A stretch of DNA of 64,000 nt from Paracoccaceae bacterium (GCA_018222585.1 JAAFAB010000006.1:1-64000); one strand, 5' to 3'. Positions 1-8,308 are shown, numbered from the stretch's first letter. Notes: generated by a model from the letters alone, not told the origin. Program-made: numbers and translations.

Positions 1-889
1 CCGGGGTCAGCGCGCCGCTGCTGGCGGTCACGTTGTAGCCGCCCGCCGTGCCGTTGGCCGTCGCCGTGATGCTCACCTGGCCCGACCCGTTGGTCACCCC
101 GGAGGGCGCCGAGAGGCTGGCCGAGGCGCCCGAGCCCGGCGCCGAGAAGCTCACCGTCTCGCCCGCCACCGGGTTGCCGCCCGCATCCGTCACCGTCACC
201 ACCAGCGCCGAGGCGAAGGCCGTGGAGACCGCCGTCGACTGGCCGCTGCCCGAGCTCACCGCAAGGCTCGCCGCCGGGCCGGCCGTGTTGGTCAGCGCGA
301 AGTCCACCGGGGTCAGCGCGCCGCTGCTGGCGGTCACGTTGTAGCCGCCCGCCGTGCCGTTCGCCGTCGCCGTGATGCTCACCTGGCCCGACCCGTTGGT
401 CACCCCGGAGGGCGCCGAGAGGCTGGCCGAGGCGCCCGAGCCCGGCGCCGAGAAGCTCACCGTCTCGCCCGCCACCGGGTTGCCGCCCGCATCCGTCACC
501 GTCACCACCAGCGCCGAGGCGAAGGCCGTGGAGACCGCCGTCGACTGGCCGCTGCCCGAGCTCACCGCAAGGCTCGCCGCCGGGCCGGCCGTGTTGGTCA
601 GCGCGAAGTCCACCGGGGTCAGCGCGCCGCTGCTGGCGGTCACGTTGTAGCCGCCCGCCGTGCCGTTCGCCGTCGCCGTGATGCTCACCTGGCCCGACCC
701 GTCGGTCACCCCGGAGGCCGCCGAGAGGCTGGCCGAGGCGCCCGAGCCGGGCGCCGAGAAGCTCACCGTCTCGCCCGCCACCGGGTTGCCGCCCGCGTCC
801 GTCACCGTCACCACCAGCGCCGAGGCGAAGGCCGTGGAGACCGCCGTCGACTGGCCGCTGCCCGAGCTCACCGCAAGGCTCGCCGCCGG
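1..889 (-). repeat. tandem 306-bp repeats encoding Ig-like domains
   Basis: Direct tandem repeat of period 306 bp (102 codons). In coding order the units are 889-584, 583-278 and 277 to the window edge. The visible overlap of units 2 and 3 differs at about one base (near position 56/362); unit 1 differs from them at only a handful of bases. This identity, silent sites included, points to recent duplication or ongoing gene conversion rather than old divergence. The total number of repeats cannot be seen here. Confidence 0.93.
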
Positions 890-1360
890 GCCGGGCCCGC
901 CGCCACCGATGGTGCCGGTGCTGCTGGCATTGGTGAAGGTGAAACTTGTCAGCGCCGTTCCACCGTGGCTGCCGGTGATCGAGCACCCCGCGGAACAGTC
1001 GACCTGCAGGGCCGGAGACACCGGTGTGCCGTTGACCGAGTAGCTGATCGCCCGGGGGTCATCCGGGCCTTCCTGCATCTCGAAGTTGCTGGTCCCTGAC
1101 GAATTAATCACATCGATGAAGATGAAATCCTCGTCGTAGCTGGTGTTGGCCGGAGGTGTGGTGCCGACCACGAAGCAATTGTCATCCGTGAGGTTCAGGG
1201 CAAGCTGTTGGCCGACGGCAGCGGCAGGACAATCCGTGTAGGCCGCACGCGCCGTGCCGGGTGTCACGACAAGCATCAGGGTGGCGAACAGGGCAAGCAG
1301 GGCGGCGGAACCGGATCGGCCGATCTCCCCGGTCATTCGGGACAAAAGCCACGGCACCAT
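1..1360 (-). CDS. secreted Ig-like (Big-1-type) repeat protein, partial at left edge
   Basis: The reading frame is open on the minus strand from an ATG at 1360 to the window edge, so the C-terminus is missing. Residues 1-40 form a signal peptide (hydrophobic stretch LLALFATLMLVV, then an ARA|AY-type cleavage site). About 115 residues of a Cys-containing domain of unknown family follow (TDCP, DDNCF, VDCSAGCS), then a GGGG linker, then 102-residue Ig-like repeats. Each repeat carries the Big-1 signature: VTVTDAGGNPVAGETV, followed by SGQVSITATANGTAGGYNVTA. Big-1 domains are typical of surface adhesins of the invasin/intimin type, so an extracellular role is inferred. The start is uncertain: in-frame ATGs at 1336, 1360, 1405, 1417 and 1429 all lack a good Shine-Dalgarno. 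The gene is divergent from the tail-collar genes. Confidence 0.75.
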   Translation of the reverse strand, partial: MVPWLLSRMTGEIGRSGSAALLALFATLMLVVTPGTARAAYTDCPAAAVGQQLALNLTDDNCFVVGTTPPANTSYDEDFIFIDVINSSGTSNFEMQEGPDDPRAISYSVNGTPVSPALQVDCSAGCSITGSHGGTALTSFTFTNASSTGTIGGGGPGPAASLAVSSGSGQSTAVSTAFASALVVTVTDAGGNPVAGETVSFSAPGSGASASLSAASGVTDGSGQVSITATANGTAGGYNVTASSGALTPVDFALTNTAGPAASLAVSSGSGQSTAVSTAFASALVVTVTDAGGNPVAGETVSFSAPGSGASASLSAPSGVTNGSGQVSITATANGTAGGYNVTASSGALTPVDFALTNTAGPAASLAVSSGSGQSTAVSTAFASALVVTVTDAGGNPVAGETVSFSAPGSGASASLSAPSGVTNGSGQVSITATANGTAGGYNVTASSGALTP

Positions 1361-2109
1361 TTCAACAAAACCACGGATGATCCGAAGACCGGTAAACGCG
1401 CCCATATCTGCGCCCATGACTGCCCCCATGCATACACATAAATTGCCGCACGGACCCACCCCGGCGACGAAAACATACGGATTCGGATGAATTCGGACCC
1501 TCGTCCGGTCAGCGATTCCAAACGCTTCGGACGGTATCCTGAAAGGCAATTCAGAAAAAGATCAAACCACAAAGACTCAGGAATGAGAAAAAACACATAC
1601 CAATACACATTAATAAATACATGAATCCATTGAGACACAGGGACCACTGGATGAGGTGATCCCCACCCTCTCGGCCGCTCAAGGGGAGAGATACCTACGA
1701 CTTTCGTCGTAAAAATTCATGATATCAATGTACTATATCAGCAAGACCCCTTCCGGGATCCGGCCTGGGATCGGGGTCCGGAGGCGGGCGCCGCCCCCGC
1801 GACTTCCGACAAGGAACGGCCCGGGAGGCAAGACAAACAAGGCCCGGTCGACTTTACGGTGCCTGTCTGCGGCTCTGGAATAGGGCCGAACGACATTGAC
1901 CGAGACCGATAGGCAACAGGTCATCTATTGGCGAAAAATTGCCGAGAACCCCCTCAAAAAGATCATTGTTTCATTGGATGCGGGCCCGGCTGCCGTTCGG
2001 AATCACTCCCTGATTTCAGGATAATTCAAAAAGCAAGATAGACAGAATGGGAATCGCAAACTACGCATTTGGTCACGCAGCATTGCAAGCAATCAGAGGG
2101 AGGAATGCG
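1361..2109. other. long divergent intergenic region, AT-richer than surroundings
   Basis: About 750 bases between the Ig-repeat gene (minus) and the first tail-collar gene (plus). Positions 1540-1740 and 1930-2050 are clearly AT-richer than the rest of the window. There is a short hairpin, TACGAC-TTTC-GTCGTA, at 1696-1711 followed by A residues. Short open frames at 1333-1647 and 1733-1924 (minus) have no good ribosome-binding site and atypical composition, and are not considered genes. The region must hold the two divergent promoters, but no convincing -35/-10 pair was identified. Confidence 0.6.
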
Positions 2110-2622
2110 GTGGCGGAACCATTTCTTGGGGAAATCCGAATGGTCGGGTTCAACTTCCCCCCACGGGGCTGGGCCTTCTGTGACGGCCAAATCCTGCCAA
2201 TCGCCCAGAACCAGTCGCTCTACTCGATCCTGGGCACCACCTATGGCGGCGATGGCATCAGCACCTTCGCGCTGCCGGATCTGCGCGGCCGGACCCCGGT
2301 CCACAAGGGCAACGGCATCTCCCTTGGTGAAAGCGCCGGGACCGAGACGGTGACGCTGACCACGGCGGAGATCCCGGAACACATCCACTACGCCAAGGCT
2401 TCGGTCAGCGTCGGGAACACCGCGAGCCCGGGCGGACATGTCCTTGCCGCCGAAACCAGTGGCGATTTCGCCTATGCGGAGTTCAGCGAGACAGATGCGA
2501 TCGCCCTCCGGGCGGGGACGCTGATGTATTCCGGTGGCAGTTTACCGCACAACAACATGCAGCCTTACCTGACCCTGGCGTTCTGCATCGCCATCCAGGG
2601 GCTCTTCCCCTCGCGCAACTGA
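2110..2622 (+). CDS. phage tail collar domain protein (MdpB-like), copy 1
   Basis: 170-residue member of the microcystin-dependent-protein-like/tail-collar family (COG4675). Family hallmarks are present in order: EPFLGEIRM at residues 3-11, GWAFCDGQ near 20-27, LGTTYGGDG near 42-50, LPDLRGR near 56-62, and a C-terminal block HNNMQPYL with the ending FPSRN. I chose a GTG start at 2110 rather than the upstream ATG at 2047, because a strong GGGAGG lies six bases before it and the protein then begins like copies 2 and 3. It has no signal peptide. It is the first gene of a plus-strand group of three paralogues and a GNAT gene. The biological role of bacterial, non-phage members is not established. 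Confidence 0.88.
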   Translation: MAEPFLGEIRMVGFNFPPRGWAFCDGQILPIAQNQSLYSILGTTYGGDGISTFALPDLRGRTPVHKGNGISLGESAGTETVTLTTAEIPEHIHYAKASVSVGNTASPGGHVLAAETSGDFAYAEFSETDAIALRAGTLMYSGGSLPHNNMQPYLTLAFCIAIQGLFPSRN

Positions 2623-2638
2623 ACCCGGAGGACATCTG

Positions 2639-3157
2639 ATGTCGGAACCCTATGTCGGCGAAATTCGCATGTTCGCCGGAAACTTCGCCCCGAAGGGCTG
2701 GGCCTACTGCGACGGTCAACTTCTGGCAGTCTCACAGAACGACGCCCTGTTTTCCCTGCTCGGCACCACCTATGGCGGCGACGGGCGCACCACCTTCGGC
2801 CTGCCGGACATGCGGGGACGTATCCCGCTGCATCTGGGCAGCGGGCCGGGCCTGACGACACGGCGTGAAGGCAGCAAGGCGGGCGGGGAAACAGTGACGC
2901 TGACCATCGCGGAAATGCCCAGCCACTCGCATGGCCTGTCGGCCAACACCTCCGCGGCGACGGCGGAAAGCCCGAGCGACCATGTCCTCGCCGCAGGTGT
3001 CGGGATCAACATGTACTCGGGCGAACCGCTGAACGCGCCGCTGGCGCCCGGCGTGATCGATCATTTCGGCGGGTCGCGATCCCACTCGAACCTGATGCCG
3101 ACGCTCTGCGTCCACTTCATCATCGCCCTCTTCGGCATCTACCCGAGCCGCCACTAG
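2639..3157 (+). CDS. phage tail collar domain protein (MdpB-like), copy 2
   Basis: 172-residue paralogue of the preceding gene, starting 17 bases after its stop with a clear CCGGAGGACA ribosome-binding site. It begins MSEPYVGEIRMFAGNFAP and contains GWAYCDGQ, LGTTYGGDG, GLPDMRGR and a C-terminal FGIYPSRH. The middle section (about residues 70-140, Gly/Ser/Ala/His-rich) differs strongly from copies 1 and 3, while both ends are conserved. In tail-fibre-like proteins that pattern fits a variable exposed part between conserved folding ends. No signal peptide, membrane segment or other phage gene is adjacent. Confidence 0.9.
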   Translation: MSEPYVGEIRMFAGNFAPKGWAYCDGQLLAVSQNDALFSLLGTTYGGDGRTTFGLPDMRGRIPLHLGSGPGLTTRREGSKAGGETVTLTIAEMPSHSHGLSANTSAATAESPSDHVLAAGVGINMYSGEPLNAPLAPGVIDHFGGSRSHSNLMPTLCVHFIIALFGIYPSRH

Positions 3158-3167
3158 GAGATCAGAC

Positions 3168-3698
3168 ATGTCGGAACCCTTCATTGCCGAGATCCGCATC
3201 TTCGCGGGCAATTTCGCGCCCCGAGGCTGGGCCTTCTGCGACGGGCAGTTGATGCCGATCGCCGATAATACCGCCCTCTTCTCCCTCATCGGAACGACCT
3301 ATGGCGGGGATGGTAGGACGACCATGGCGCTGCCGAACATGCAGGGTCGCGCCCCGATGCATCCCGGCAGGGGGCCGGGACTGACGATGCGACGCCTCGG
3401 CGAGCGCGACGGATCGTCCACCGTGACCCTGACCGAGGCCCAGCTCCCTTCGCATGACCACCCGATGATGGCCTCGTCGGACATGGCCAGCACGGCAACC
3501 CCCACCACCGAAACCTCGCTGGCCCGGTCCGGCTTCGGGGACAATCTCTACCAGACGAACACGACCGAGAGCCTCGCCTACATGGCGTATCAGGCAGTCC
3601 AGCGAACCGGCGGCAGCCAGGCGCACCAGAACATGCAGCCCTACCTGGCGCTCAACTTCATCATCGCCCTGACCGGACTTTACCCTTCCCGGGGGTGA
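3168..3698 (+). CDS. phage tail collar domain protein (MdpB-like), copy 3
   Basis: 176-residue third tandem paralogue, ten bases after copy 2, with ribosome-binding site AGGAGATCAGAC. It starts MSEPFIAEIRIFAGNFAP and has GWAFCDGQ, IGTTYGGDG, ALPNMQGRAP and the C-terminal block HQNMQPYLALNF, ending LYPSRG. The central loop again diverges from the other two copies. The three genes are spaced for co-translation and probably form one transcript with the GNAT gene. Family assignment is secure; function is unknown. Confidence 0.9.
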   Translation: MSEPFIAEIRIFAGNFAPRGWAFCDGQLMPIADNTALFSLIGTTYGGDGRTTMALPNMQGRAPMHPGRGPGLTMRRLGERDGSSTVTLTEAQLPSHDHPMMASSDMASTATPTTETSLARSGFGDNLYQTNTTESLAYMAYQAVQRTGGSQAHQNMQPYLALNFIIALTGLYPSRG

Positions 3699-3718
3699 TC
3701 CGGGATCCGGCAATCGGA

Positions 3719-3745
3719 CGGGCGGCCCGCTTGCCGGGCCGCCCG
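3719..3745 (+). terminator. strong hairpin between collar gene 3 and GNAT gene
   Basis: Perfect 11-bp stem (3719-3729 with 3735-3745, core GGGCGGCCCG) and a five-base loop. It is not followed by a T-run, so it may be a transcript-stabilising or attenuating hairpin rather than a full terminator. Confidence 0.55.
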
Positions 3746-3765
3746 CCTGCATTTGAAAGGCACCC

Positions 3766-4290
3766 ATGTCGAGCACCACCGCCTTGCAGAGACATCCCAA
3801 TGATCGCCGCGCCGGCGTGCTCGGGCTGCGGTTCCGCGACATGACCGGGGAGGACATGCCCTTCATGGCCCGCCTTTACCGCTCGACCCGCGAAGAGGAG
3901 ATGGCCGGCCTGCCCTGGAGCGAGACGCAGCGGCAGCAGTTCATCCAGATGCAGTTCGACGCCCAGCACGCCCATTACCGGCAGCACTATCCCGCAGCCC
4001 TCTGGCTGGTGATCGAGACGCTCGGGCAGCCCGTCGGGCGCCTCTATCTTGAACGCTGGCCCCAGGAGGTGCGCCTCATCGACATTGCCTTGCTGCCCGA
4101 GGCGCGGGGCAAGGGCTATGGCGGGGCGATCCTGCGCGACCTGCAGGAGGAAGCGGCCGCCGACCGCCGGTGCATCGGACTCCACGTCGAAAAGATCAAC
4201 CGCGCCCGCGGGCTGTACCATCGCCTCGGCTTCGTGCCGGTCGAAGACAAGGGGCTCTACGAGCTGCTGCACTGGACCCCTGAGGCATGA
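3766..4290 (+). CDS. GNAT family N-acetyltransferase
   Basis: 174 residues, one GNAT domain from about residue 22 to the end. The acetyl-CoA-binding motif A is visible: LLPEARGKGYGGAILRDL, with the R-x-x-G-x-G pyrophosphate loop. It is followed by a motif-B-like NRARGLYHRLGFVPV. The ATG at 3766 has GAAAGGCACCC before it. It lies 67 bases after collar gene 3 on the same strand and ends three bases before a convergent DUF6916-like gene. The acetyl acceptor is unknown. The context suggests that a collar or Ig-repeat protein, or a small molecule connected with them, could be the target; that is inference. Confidence 0.88.
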   Translation: MSSTTALQRHPNDRRAGVLGLRFRDMTGEDMPFMARLYRSTREEEMAGLPWSETQRQQFIQMQFDAQHAHYRQHYPAALWLVIETLGQPVGRLYLERWPQEVRLIDIALLPEARGKGYGGAILRDLQEEAAADRRCIGLHVEKINRARGLYHRLGFVPVEDKGLYELLHWTPEA

Positions 4291-4293
4291 GCC

Positions 4294-4587
4294 TCAGGTA
4301 AAGATCGCCTCGTACTGATAGCCCGCATCCACCCGCGCCACCGGCACGAGGAAAAGCTCCTGCGCCCCGTGCGTTTCATGGGTCAGCGCATAGGTGGCCT
4401 GGGGCAGCGCGGGTTCGCCCGGGCCCTGCCACAGCAAGGAGACCGCACCACCTTCGCGCAGGCCGCTCGACAGTCTCTGCACCTCGATCAGCGTCAACTC
4501 GATCTGCGGCTGCACGGACGCGACGGTGCAAGCACTGCCCTGCAGGGCGGTGAATTCATCGACGGTCATGGTGCTGAAATCTGTCAT
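4294..4587 (-). CDS. DUF6916-like small protein
   Basis: 97 residues with the pattern I associate with the DUF6916 family: an N-terminal FTALQGSACTV, a central VSLLWQGPGEPALPQATYAL, and a C-terminal LFLVPVARV ending YQYEAIF. The start ATG is preceded by GAGGAGAT. There is no signal peptide or membrane segment. It is convergent with the GNAT gene (three bases between stops). From memory, proteins of this type often occur beside MdpB-like tail-collar genes, which matches the neighbourhood. No function is known. Confidence 0.75.
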   Translation of the reverse strand: MTDFSTMTVDEFTALQGSACTVASVQPQIELTLIEVQRLSSGLREGGAVSLLWQGPGEPALPQATYALTHETHGAQELFLVPVARVDAGYQYEAIFT

Positions 4588-5068
4588 GCGACATCTCCTC
4601 GTCTCGCTAACCTATGGGGAGTGTAGGAGATTCTCGGGCCCGAAGCACCCGAAATCCCACCGCTCAGGCGGAAGTTGCGCCCCCCTGTCCGGCCCCGGGT
4701 GCCCGCCCTCACTGGCGACACTCGCGACCGCATGTCTCCCGCCCCAGGACTGCGCGAATCGCCCGCTCCCGGCGTCGTGGGTCGGGCCAGATCCCCCGCT
4801 CAAGCCCTGTCCCAGGCACGGAGAGGGGCACAGTCGCCTGGGTTGTTTCGTTCAACAAAAGCAGGGCTCACGGGCCGAAACCAGGCCATGCGATGCACGA
4901 AACGGTCCCGAACGGTTTGCACTTTCCCGGGCAGCTTGGTAGCAGTTGCTTCGATGTCGAAAGCAAAGTGCATTCTCAAGCCGCCCGTAAGGCGTTGAAT
5001 TTTCGCGCCACAGCACGAGGCGCGCCTGCTTTCCCTCAGCTTTACTTGAAATAACGAAGGAGAAGTCC
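4588..5068 (+). other. intergenic region upstream of the betaine ABC operon
   Basis: 480 bases between the DUF6916-like gene (minus) and the ABC binding-protein gene (plus). No supported gene was seen; the open frames here have no ribosome-binding site and resemble no family I know. It should contain the promoters of both flanking units. A TTGAAT at about 4996 is a possible -35 element, but no good -10 follows at the right distance. Confidence 0.5.
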
Positions 5069-6058
5069 ATGCGTTCGTCGAAACGTCTCTCGACCGCCAT
5101 TGCCACCGCGATGATCCTGCCTGCTGCCGCCGCCTCCGCCCAGGACGCCGAAGGCCAGTGCGGTGAGGTCTCCATCGCCCAGATGGGCTGGGCCGCCGCC
5201 GAAGTGACCACCAACATCGCCAAGTTCCTGCTGGAACAGGGCTATGGCTGCGACGTCAGCCTGGTGCAGTCCGACACGATCCCCGCCATCACCTCGGTCG
5301 CCGAGAACGGCGAGCCCGACGTGGTGACAAACCTCTGGCTGAACTCGGCCGGCGACGCCTACACCAAGCTGGAAGAGGGCGGCACCATCAAGCGCCTGAC
5401 CTCGGTGCTGGAACCGGGCGGCGTCGAAGGCTGGTGGATCCCCACCACCCTGGCCGAAGAGCACCCCGAGCTGACCACCATCGAGGGCATCCTGGAGAAC
5501 CCCGAGCTGGTCGGCGGTCGCTTCAACAACTGTCCTGACGGCTGGGGCTGCCGCGTGGTCTCCGACAACCTGTCGCGCGCGCTCGACCTCGAAGGCCACG
5601 GCATCGAGGTCTTCAACCACGGCTCCGGCGAGACGCTGGCGACCTCGATGGGCGCCGCCGTCACCAACGGCGAACCCTGGTTCGGCTACTACTGGGGCCC
5701 GACCGTGCCGCTTGGCAAGTACGACATGACCAAGGTCGACATGGGCGGCTACGACGAGGCGGCCTTTACCCCGCTGCAGAACCCCGATGCCGCCGATCCG
5801 CAGGTCTCGGACTTCCCGGCCGCGCCGATCCTGACCGCCGTCACCTCCGACTTCGCCGAGGCAAACCCGGCAGTGACCGAGTTCTTCTCGAACATGACCT
5901 TCGCCACCGACCAGATGTCGGGCCTGCTGGCCTGGAAGGACGAGAACAACGCCTCCAACGAGGAAGTGGCCGTCTACTTCCTGTCCACGGCCTCGGACAC
6001 CTGGACCAGCTGGGTGAACGACGCCGCGAACGAGAAGCTCTCGGCGCTGGTGCAGTAA
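5069..6058 (+). CDS. glycine betaine/proline ABC transporter, periplasmic substrate-binding protein
   Basis: 329 residues with a signal peptide (about 1-25, cleavage near AAASAQ|DA). The mature part is an OpuAC/ProX-type binding protein: it opens with CGEVSIAQMGWAAAEVTT and has VVTNLWLNSA and EPWFGYYWGP. The aromatic residues W and Y expected to cage a quaternary amine are plentiful. The start has AAGGAGAAGTCC upstream. It is the first gene of an SBP-permease-ATPase operon. The substrate is probably glycine betaine or a related osmolyte (choline, proline betaine); the sequence alone does not settle which. Confidence 0.87.
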   Translation: MRSSKRLSTAIATAMILPAAAASAQDAEGQCGEVSIAQMGWAAAEVTTNIAKFLLEQGYGCDVSLVQSDTIPAITSVAENGEPDVVTNLWLNSAGDAYTKLEEGGTIKRLTSVLEPGGVEGWWIPTTLAEEHPELTTIEGILENPELVGGRFNNCPDGWGCRVVSDNLSRALDLEGHGIEVFNHGSGETLATSMGAAVTNGEPWFGYYWGPTVPLGKYDMTKVDMGGYDEAAFTPLQNPDAADPQVSDFPAAPILTAVTSDFAEANPAVTEFFSNMTFATDQMSGLLAWKDENNASNEEVAVYFLSTASDTWTSWVNDAANEKLSALVQ

Positions 6059-6092
6059 GCGCGCATGGCCCCGAGGGGCCGCAGGATATTCG

Positions 6093-6116
6093 ACGGGGCC
6101 GGACAACCGGCCCCGT
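6093..6116 (+). terminator. hairpin between binding-protein and permease genes
   Basis: Perfect 10-bp stem ACGGGGCCGG / CCGGCCCCGT with loop ACAA, followed by TTCA. It lies inside the operon directly after the binding-protein gene, so it probably stabilises the upstream message or partly terminates transcription. Confidence 0.6.
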
Positions 6117-6162
6117 TTCACGTTCCACAACAAGGGTGGGCTGATCATGGCCCGATTGACAC

Positions 6163-7200
6163 ATGGCAACCTATGACGGTCTGTTTGACGGTCTTGGCCT
6201 GAGGGACTGGTGTGACACGGAGGCCGCCGACGGCCCCATGTCCATGGCCGACCTTCTGGCAAAGACCCAAGGCGGCGGCGATGCCGCCACCTCGCTGCGC
6301 GACCTTCCCTTCCCCTCTCTCGACGCGCTGCACGACGCCTGCGCCGCGATCCCCCAGTCCCGCGATCTGACACAGGGCCTGGAAACCGGCTTTCTCGGTA
6401 TCCGCGACGCCCTGCGCGTGGTGGTCGATCCGCTGACCCAGCCACTGAGCTGGGCGCTGGAGAACATGCTCTGGCTGATGACCCAGACCCCGTGGTGGGT
6501 GATGGTGCCGGTGCTGCTGCTGGTCACCTGGGCGGTGGCGCGGTCGTGGAAGGTCGTCGGCTTCGTCGCCCTCATGATCGCCGGCCTGGCGTTCGTCGAT
6601 CATTACGAAGTCGCGATGCAGACCCTGGCGATCATCTTCGTCTGCGCCTTCATATGCGTCTTGCTTGGCGTCCCCATCGGCATCGCCATGTCGCGCAGCG
6701 ACCGGCTGCAGGGCATCCTGACGCCGGTGCTGGACATGCTGCAGACCCTGCCCCCCTTCGTCTACCTGATCCCGCTGATCTTCCTCTTCTCGGTCACCGA
6801 ACCCAAGCTCTACGGCATCGCGGTGATCCTCTATGCCATCGTGCCCGTCGTGCGGCTGACCAACCTCGGCATCCGCCTGGTCGACCCCGACGTGATCGAG
6901 GCCGCCGATGCCTTCGGCATGACCAAGCGGCAGAAGCTCTTCGGCGTGCAGATCCCGCTGGCCCTGCCCAACATCATGGCCGGGGTGAACCAGACGATCA
7001 TGATGAGCCTCGCCATGGTGGTCATCGCCTCGATGGTCTCGGCCCCGGGGCTCGGCATCCTCGTGCTGCGCGGAATCCGCAACCTGGAACTGGGCGTCGG
7101 CCTTGTCGCCGGTCTGGGCATCGTGGTGCTGGCCATCGCGCTGGACCGCGTCACCAAGGCCGCCCTGGCCCGCATCGACGCCAGCCAGTCCAGCCGCTGA
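6163..7200 (+). CDS. glycine betaine/proline ABC transporter permease (ProW-like)
   Basis: 345 residues. A hydrophilic N-terminal extension of about 100 residues precedes a membrane domain with six or so hydrophobic segments (first about W111-V130, then a cluster to residue 330). The binding-protein-dependent permease motif EAADAFGMTKRQKLFGVQIPLALP couples the permease to the ATPase. The large N-terminal extension resembles ProW-type permeases. The gene ends 13 bases before the ATPase gene and belongs to the same transcript. Confidence 0.88.
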   Translation: MATYDGLFDGLGLRDWCDTEAADGPMSMADLLAKTQGGGDAATSLRDLPFPSLDALHDACAAIPQSRDLTQGLETGFLGIRDALRVVVDPLTQPLSWALENMLWLMTQTPWWVMVPVLLLVTWAVARSWKVVGFVALMIAGLAFVDHYEVAMQTLAIIFVCAFICVLLGVPIGIAMSRSDRLQGILTPVLDMLQTLPPFVYLIPLIFLFSVTEPKLYGIAVILYAIVPVVRLTNLGIRLVDPDVIEAADAFGMTKRQKLFGVQIPLALPNIMAGVNQTIMMSLAMVVIASMVSAPGLGILVLRGIRNLELGVGLVAGLGIVVLAIALDRVTKAALARIDASQSSR

Positions 7201-7213
7201 GGGAGAGAGACAG

Positions 7214-8251
7214 ATGACAGAGCAAACCGTGAAGGTCTCGATCCGCAACCTCTACAAGATCTTCGGTGAGGACCCCCAGGGGGCCCTTGCCAAGGTCCGC
7301 GACGGGATGTCCAAGCCCGACCTGCTGGACCAGACCGGGCATGTGCTGGGCCTGCAGGACATCAACGTCGACATGCACGAGGGCAAGATCACCGTCATCA
7401 TGGGCCTTTCTGGGTCCGGCAAGTCGACGCTGATCCGCCACCTCAACCGGCTGATCGAACCGACCGCCGGCGAGGTGCTGGTCAACGGCGAGGACATCCT
7501 GGCCTGGAACGACGCCCAGATGAGGAGCCTGCGGCGCGAGACCATGTCGATGGTCTTCCAGAAGTTCGCCCTTCTGCCGCACCGCACCGTGCTGGAGAAC
7601 GCCGGCATGGCGCTGGCCACCCGTGGCATCGCCCGCGAGGACTACGAGGCCGAGGCGCGCAAGTGGCTGGCCCGTGTCGGGCTGGAGGGCCAGGACGAGC
7701 AGTATCCGCACCAGCTTTCGGGCGGGATGCAGCAGCGCGTCGGGATCGCGCGGGCGCTGGCGTCGAATTCGGACATCATGCTGATGGACGAGGCGTTTTC
7801 GGCGCTCGATCCGCTGATCCGCACCGATATGCAGGACCTGCTGCTGGAGCTGCAGGAAGAGCTGCACAAGACCATCATCTTCATCACGCATGACCTGGAC
7901 GAGGCCCTGAAGCTGGCCGATCACCTGGTGATTCTGAAGGATGGCGCGGTGGTCCAGCAGGACGAGCCGCAGCAGATCCTGCTGACCCCCTCCGATCCCT
8001 ACATCGAAGAGTTCGTGGCCGACATCAACCGCGCCCGCGTGCTGCGGGTCCGCTCGATCATGTCGAGGGAAGCGCCCGAGGGCGAGGTTGCCGGAGACGT
8101 GGCTCCGGGCGACAACCTCGAAAGCGTGATCGCCAAGGCCGGGGGCGAGGCCGACCGCGTCTTCCGCGTGACGCGCGGCGACGAGGTTCTGGGCCATGTG
8201 AGCATGGTGCAGGTGCTGCGCGCCCTCGTGCCGCGCCAAGCCGCGGCCTGA
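7214..8251 (+). CDS. proV: glycine betaine/proline ABC transporter ATP-binding protein (ProV-like)
   Basis: 345 residues. Walker A GLSGSGKST at 64-72, signature LSGGMQQRVGIARAL, Walker B IMLMDEAFSALD, and H-loop FITHDLDEA. The C-terminal 80 residues after the nucleotide-binding domain fit a CBS-type regulatory tail, as in ProV/OpuAA, which senses ionic strength in characterised members. I use the ATG at 7214 behind GGGAGAGAGACAG; longer frames start inside the permease gene. The long insertion before Walker A (KIFGEDP..AL) is typical of the family. Confidence 0.9.
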   Translation: MTEQTVKVSIRNLYKIFGEDPQGALAKVRDGMSKPDLLDQTGHVLGLQDINVDMHEGKITVIMGLSGSGKSTLIRHLNRLIEPTAGEVLVNGEDILAWNDAQMRSLRRETMSMVFQKFALLPHRTVLENAGMALATRGIAREDYEAEARKWLARVGLEGQDEQYPHQLSGGMQQRVGIARALASNSDIMLMDEAFSALDPLIRTDMQDLLLELQEELHKTIIFITHDLDEALKLADHLVILKDGAVVQQDEPQQILLTPSDPYIEEFVADINRARVLRVRSIMSREAPEGEVAGDVAPGDNLESVIAKAGGEADRVFRVTRGDEVLGHVSMVQVLRALVPRQAAA

Positions 8252-8275
8252 CGGCAGACCACCACCAAGCTATGC

Positions 8276-8308
8276 AAAGGCCCCGGAGCACAGTGCTCCG
8301 GAGCCTTT
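8276..8308. terminator. bidirectional Rho-independent terminator
   Basis: Stem of 15 bp with a single mismatch: AAAGGCCCCGGAGCA at 8276-8290 and its complement at 8294-8308, with loop CAG. It has A and T runs on both sides. It lies between the stops of the convergent betaine ABC operon and the amino-sugar operon and can serve both. Confidence 0.85.

Noticed and set aside
1-889. CRISPR array or satellite DNA
   Set aside because: Unit length of 306 bp is a multiple of three, no spacers, and the repeats are within an open coding frame.
48-1043. Three similar plus-strand open frames of 98-127 codons
   Set aside because: They are antisense to the Ig-repeat gene and repeat only because that gene repeats; the minus strand gives a signal peptide and Big-1 motifs.
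1333-1647. Minus-strand open frame of 104 codons in the AT-rich region
   Set aside because: Different frame from the Ig-repeat gene, composition rich in Trp/Phe/Tyr, no ribosome-binding site, no family resemblance.
2110-3698. Prophage
   Set aside because: Only collar-type genes are present; no capsid, terminase, tail tube, integrase or lysis genes in the window.
5042-7248. Long minus-strand frames (467 and 367 codons) over the betaine transporter
   Set aside because: Antisense of high-GC coding DNA; His/Gly/Arg/Asp-rich low-complexity translations, while the plus strand encodes clear transporter subunits.
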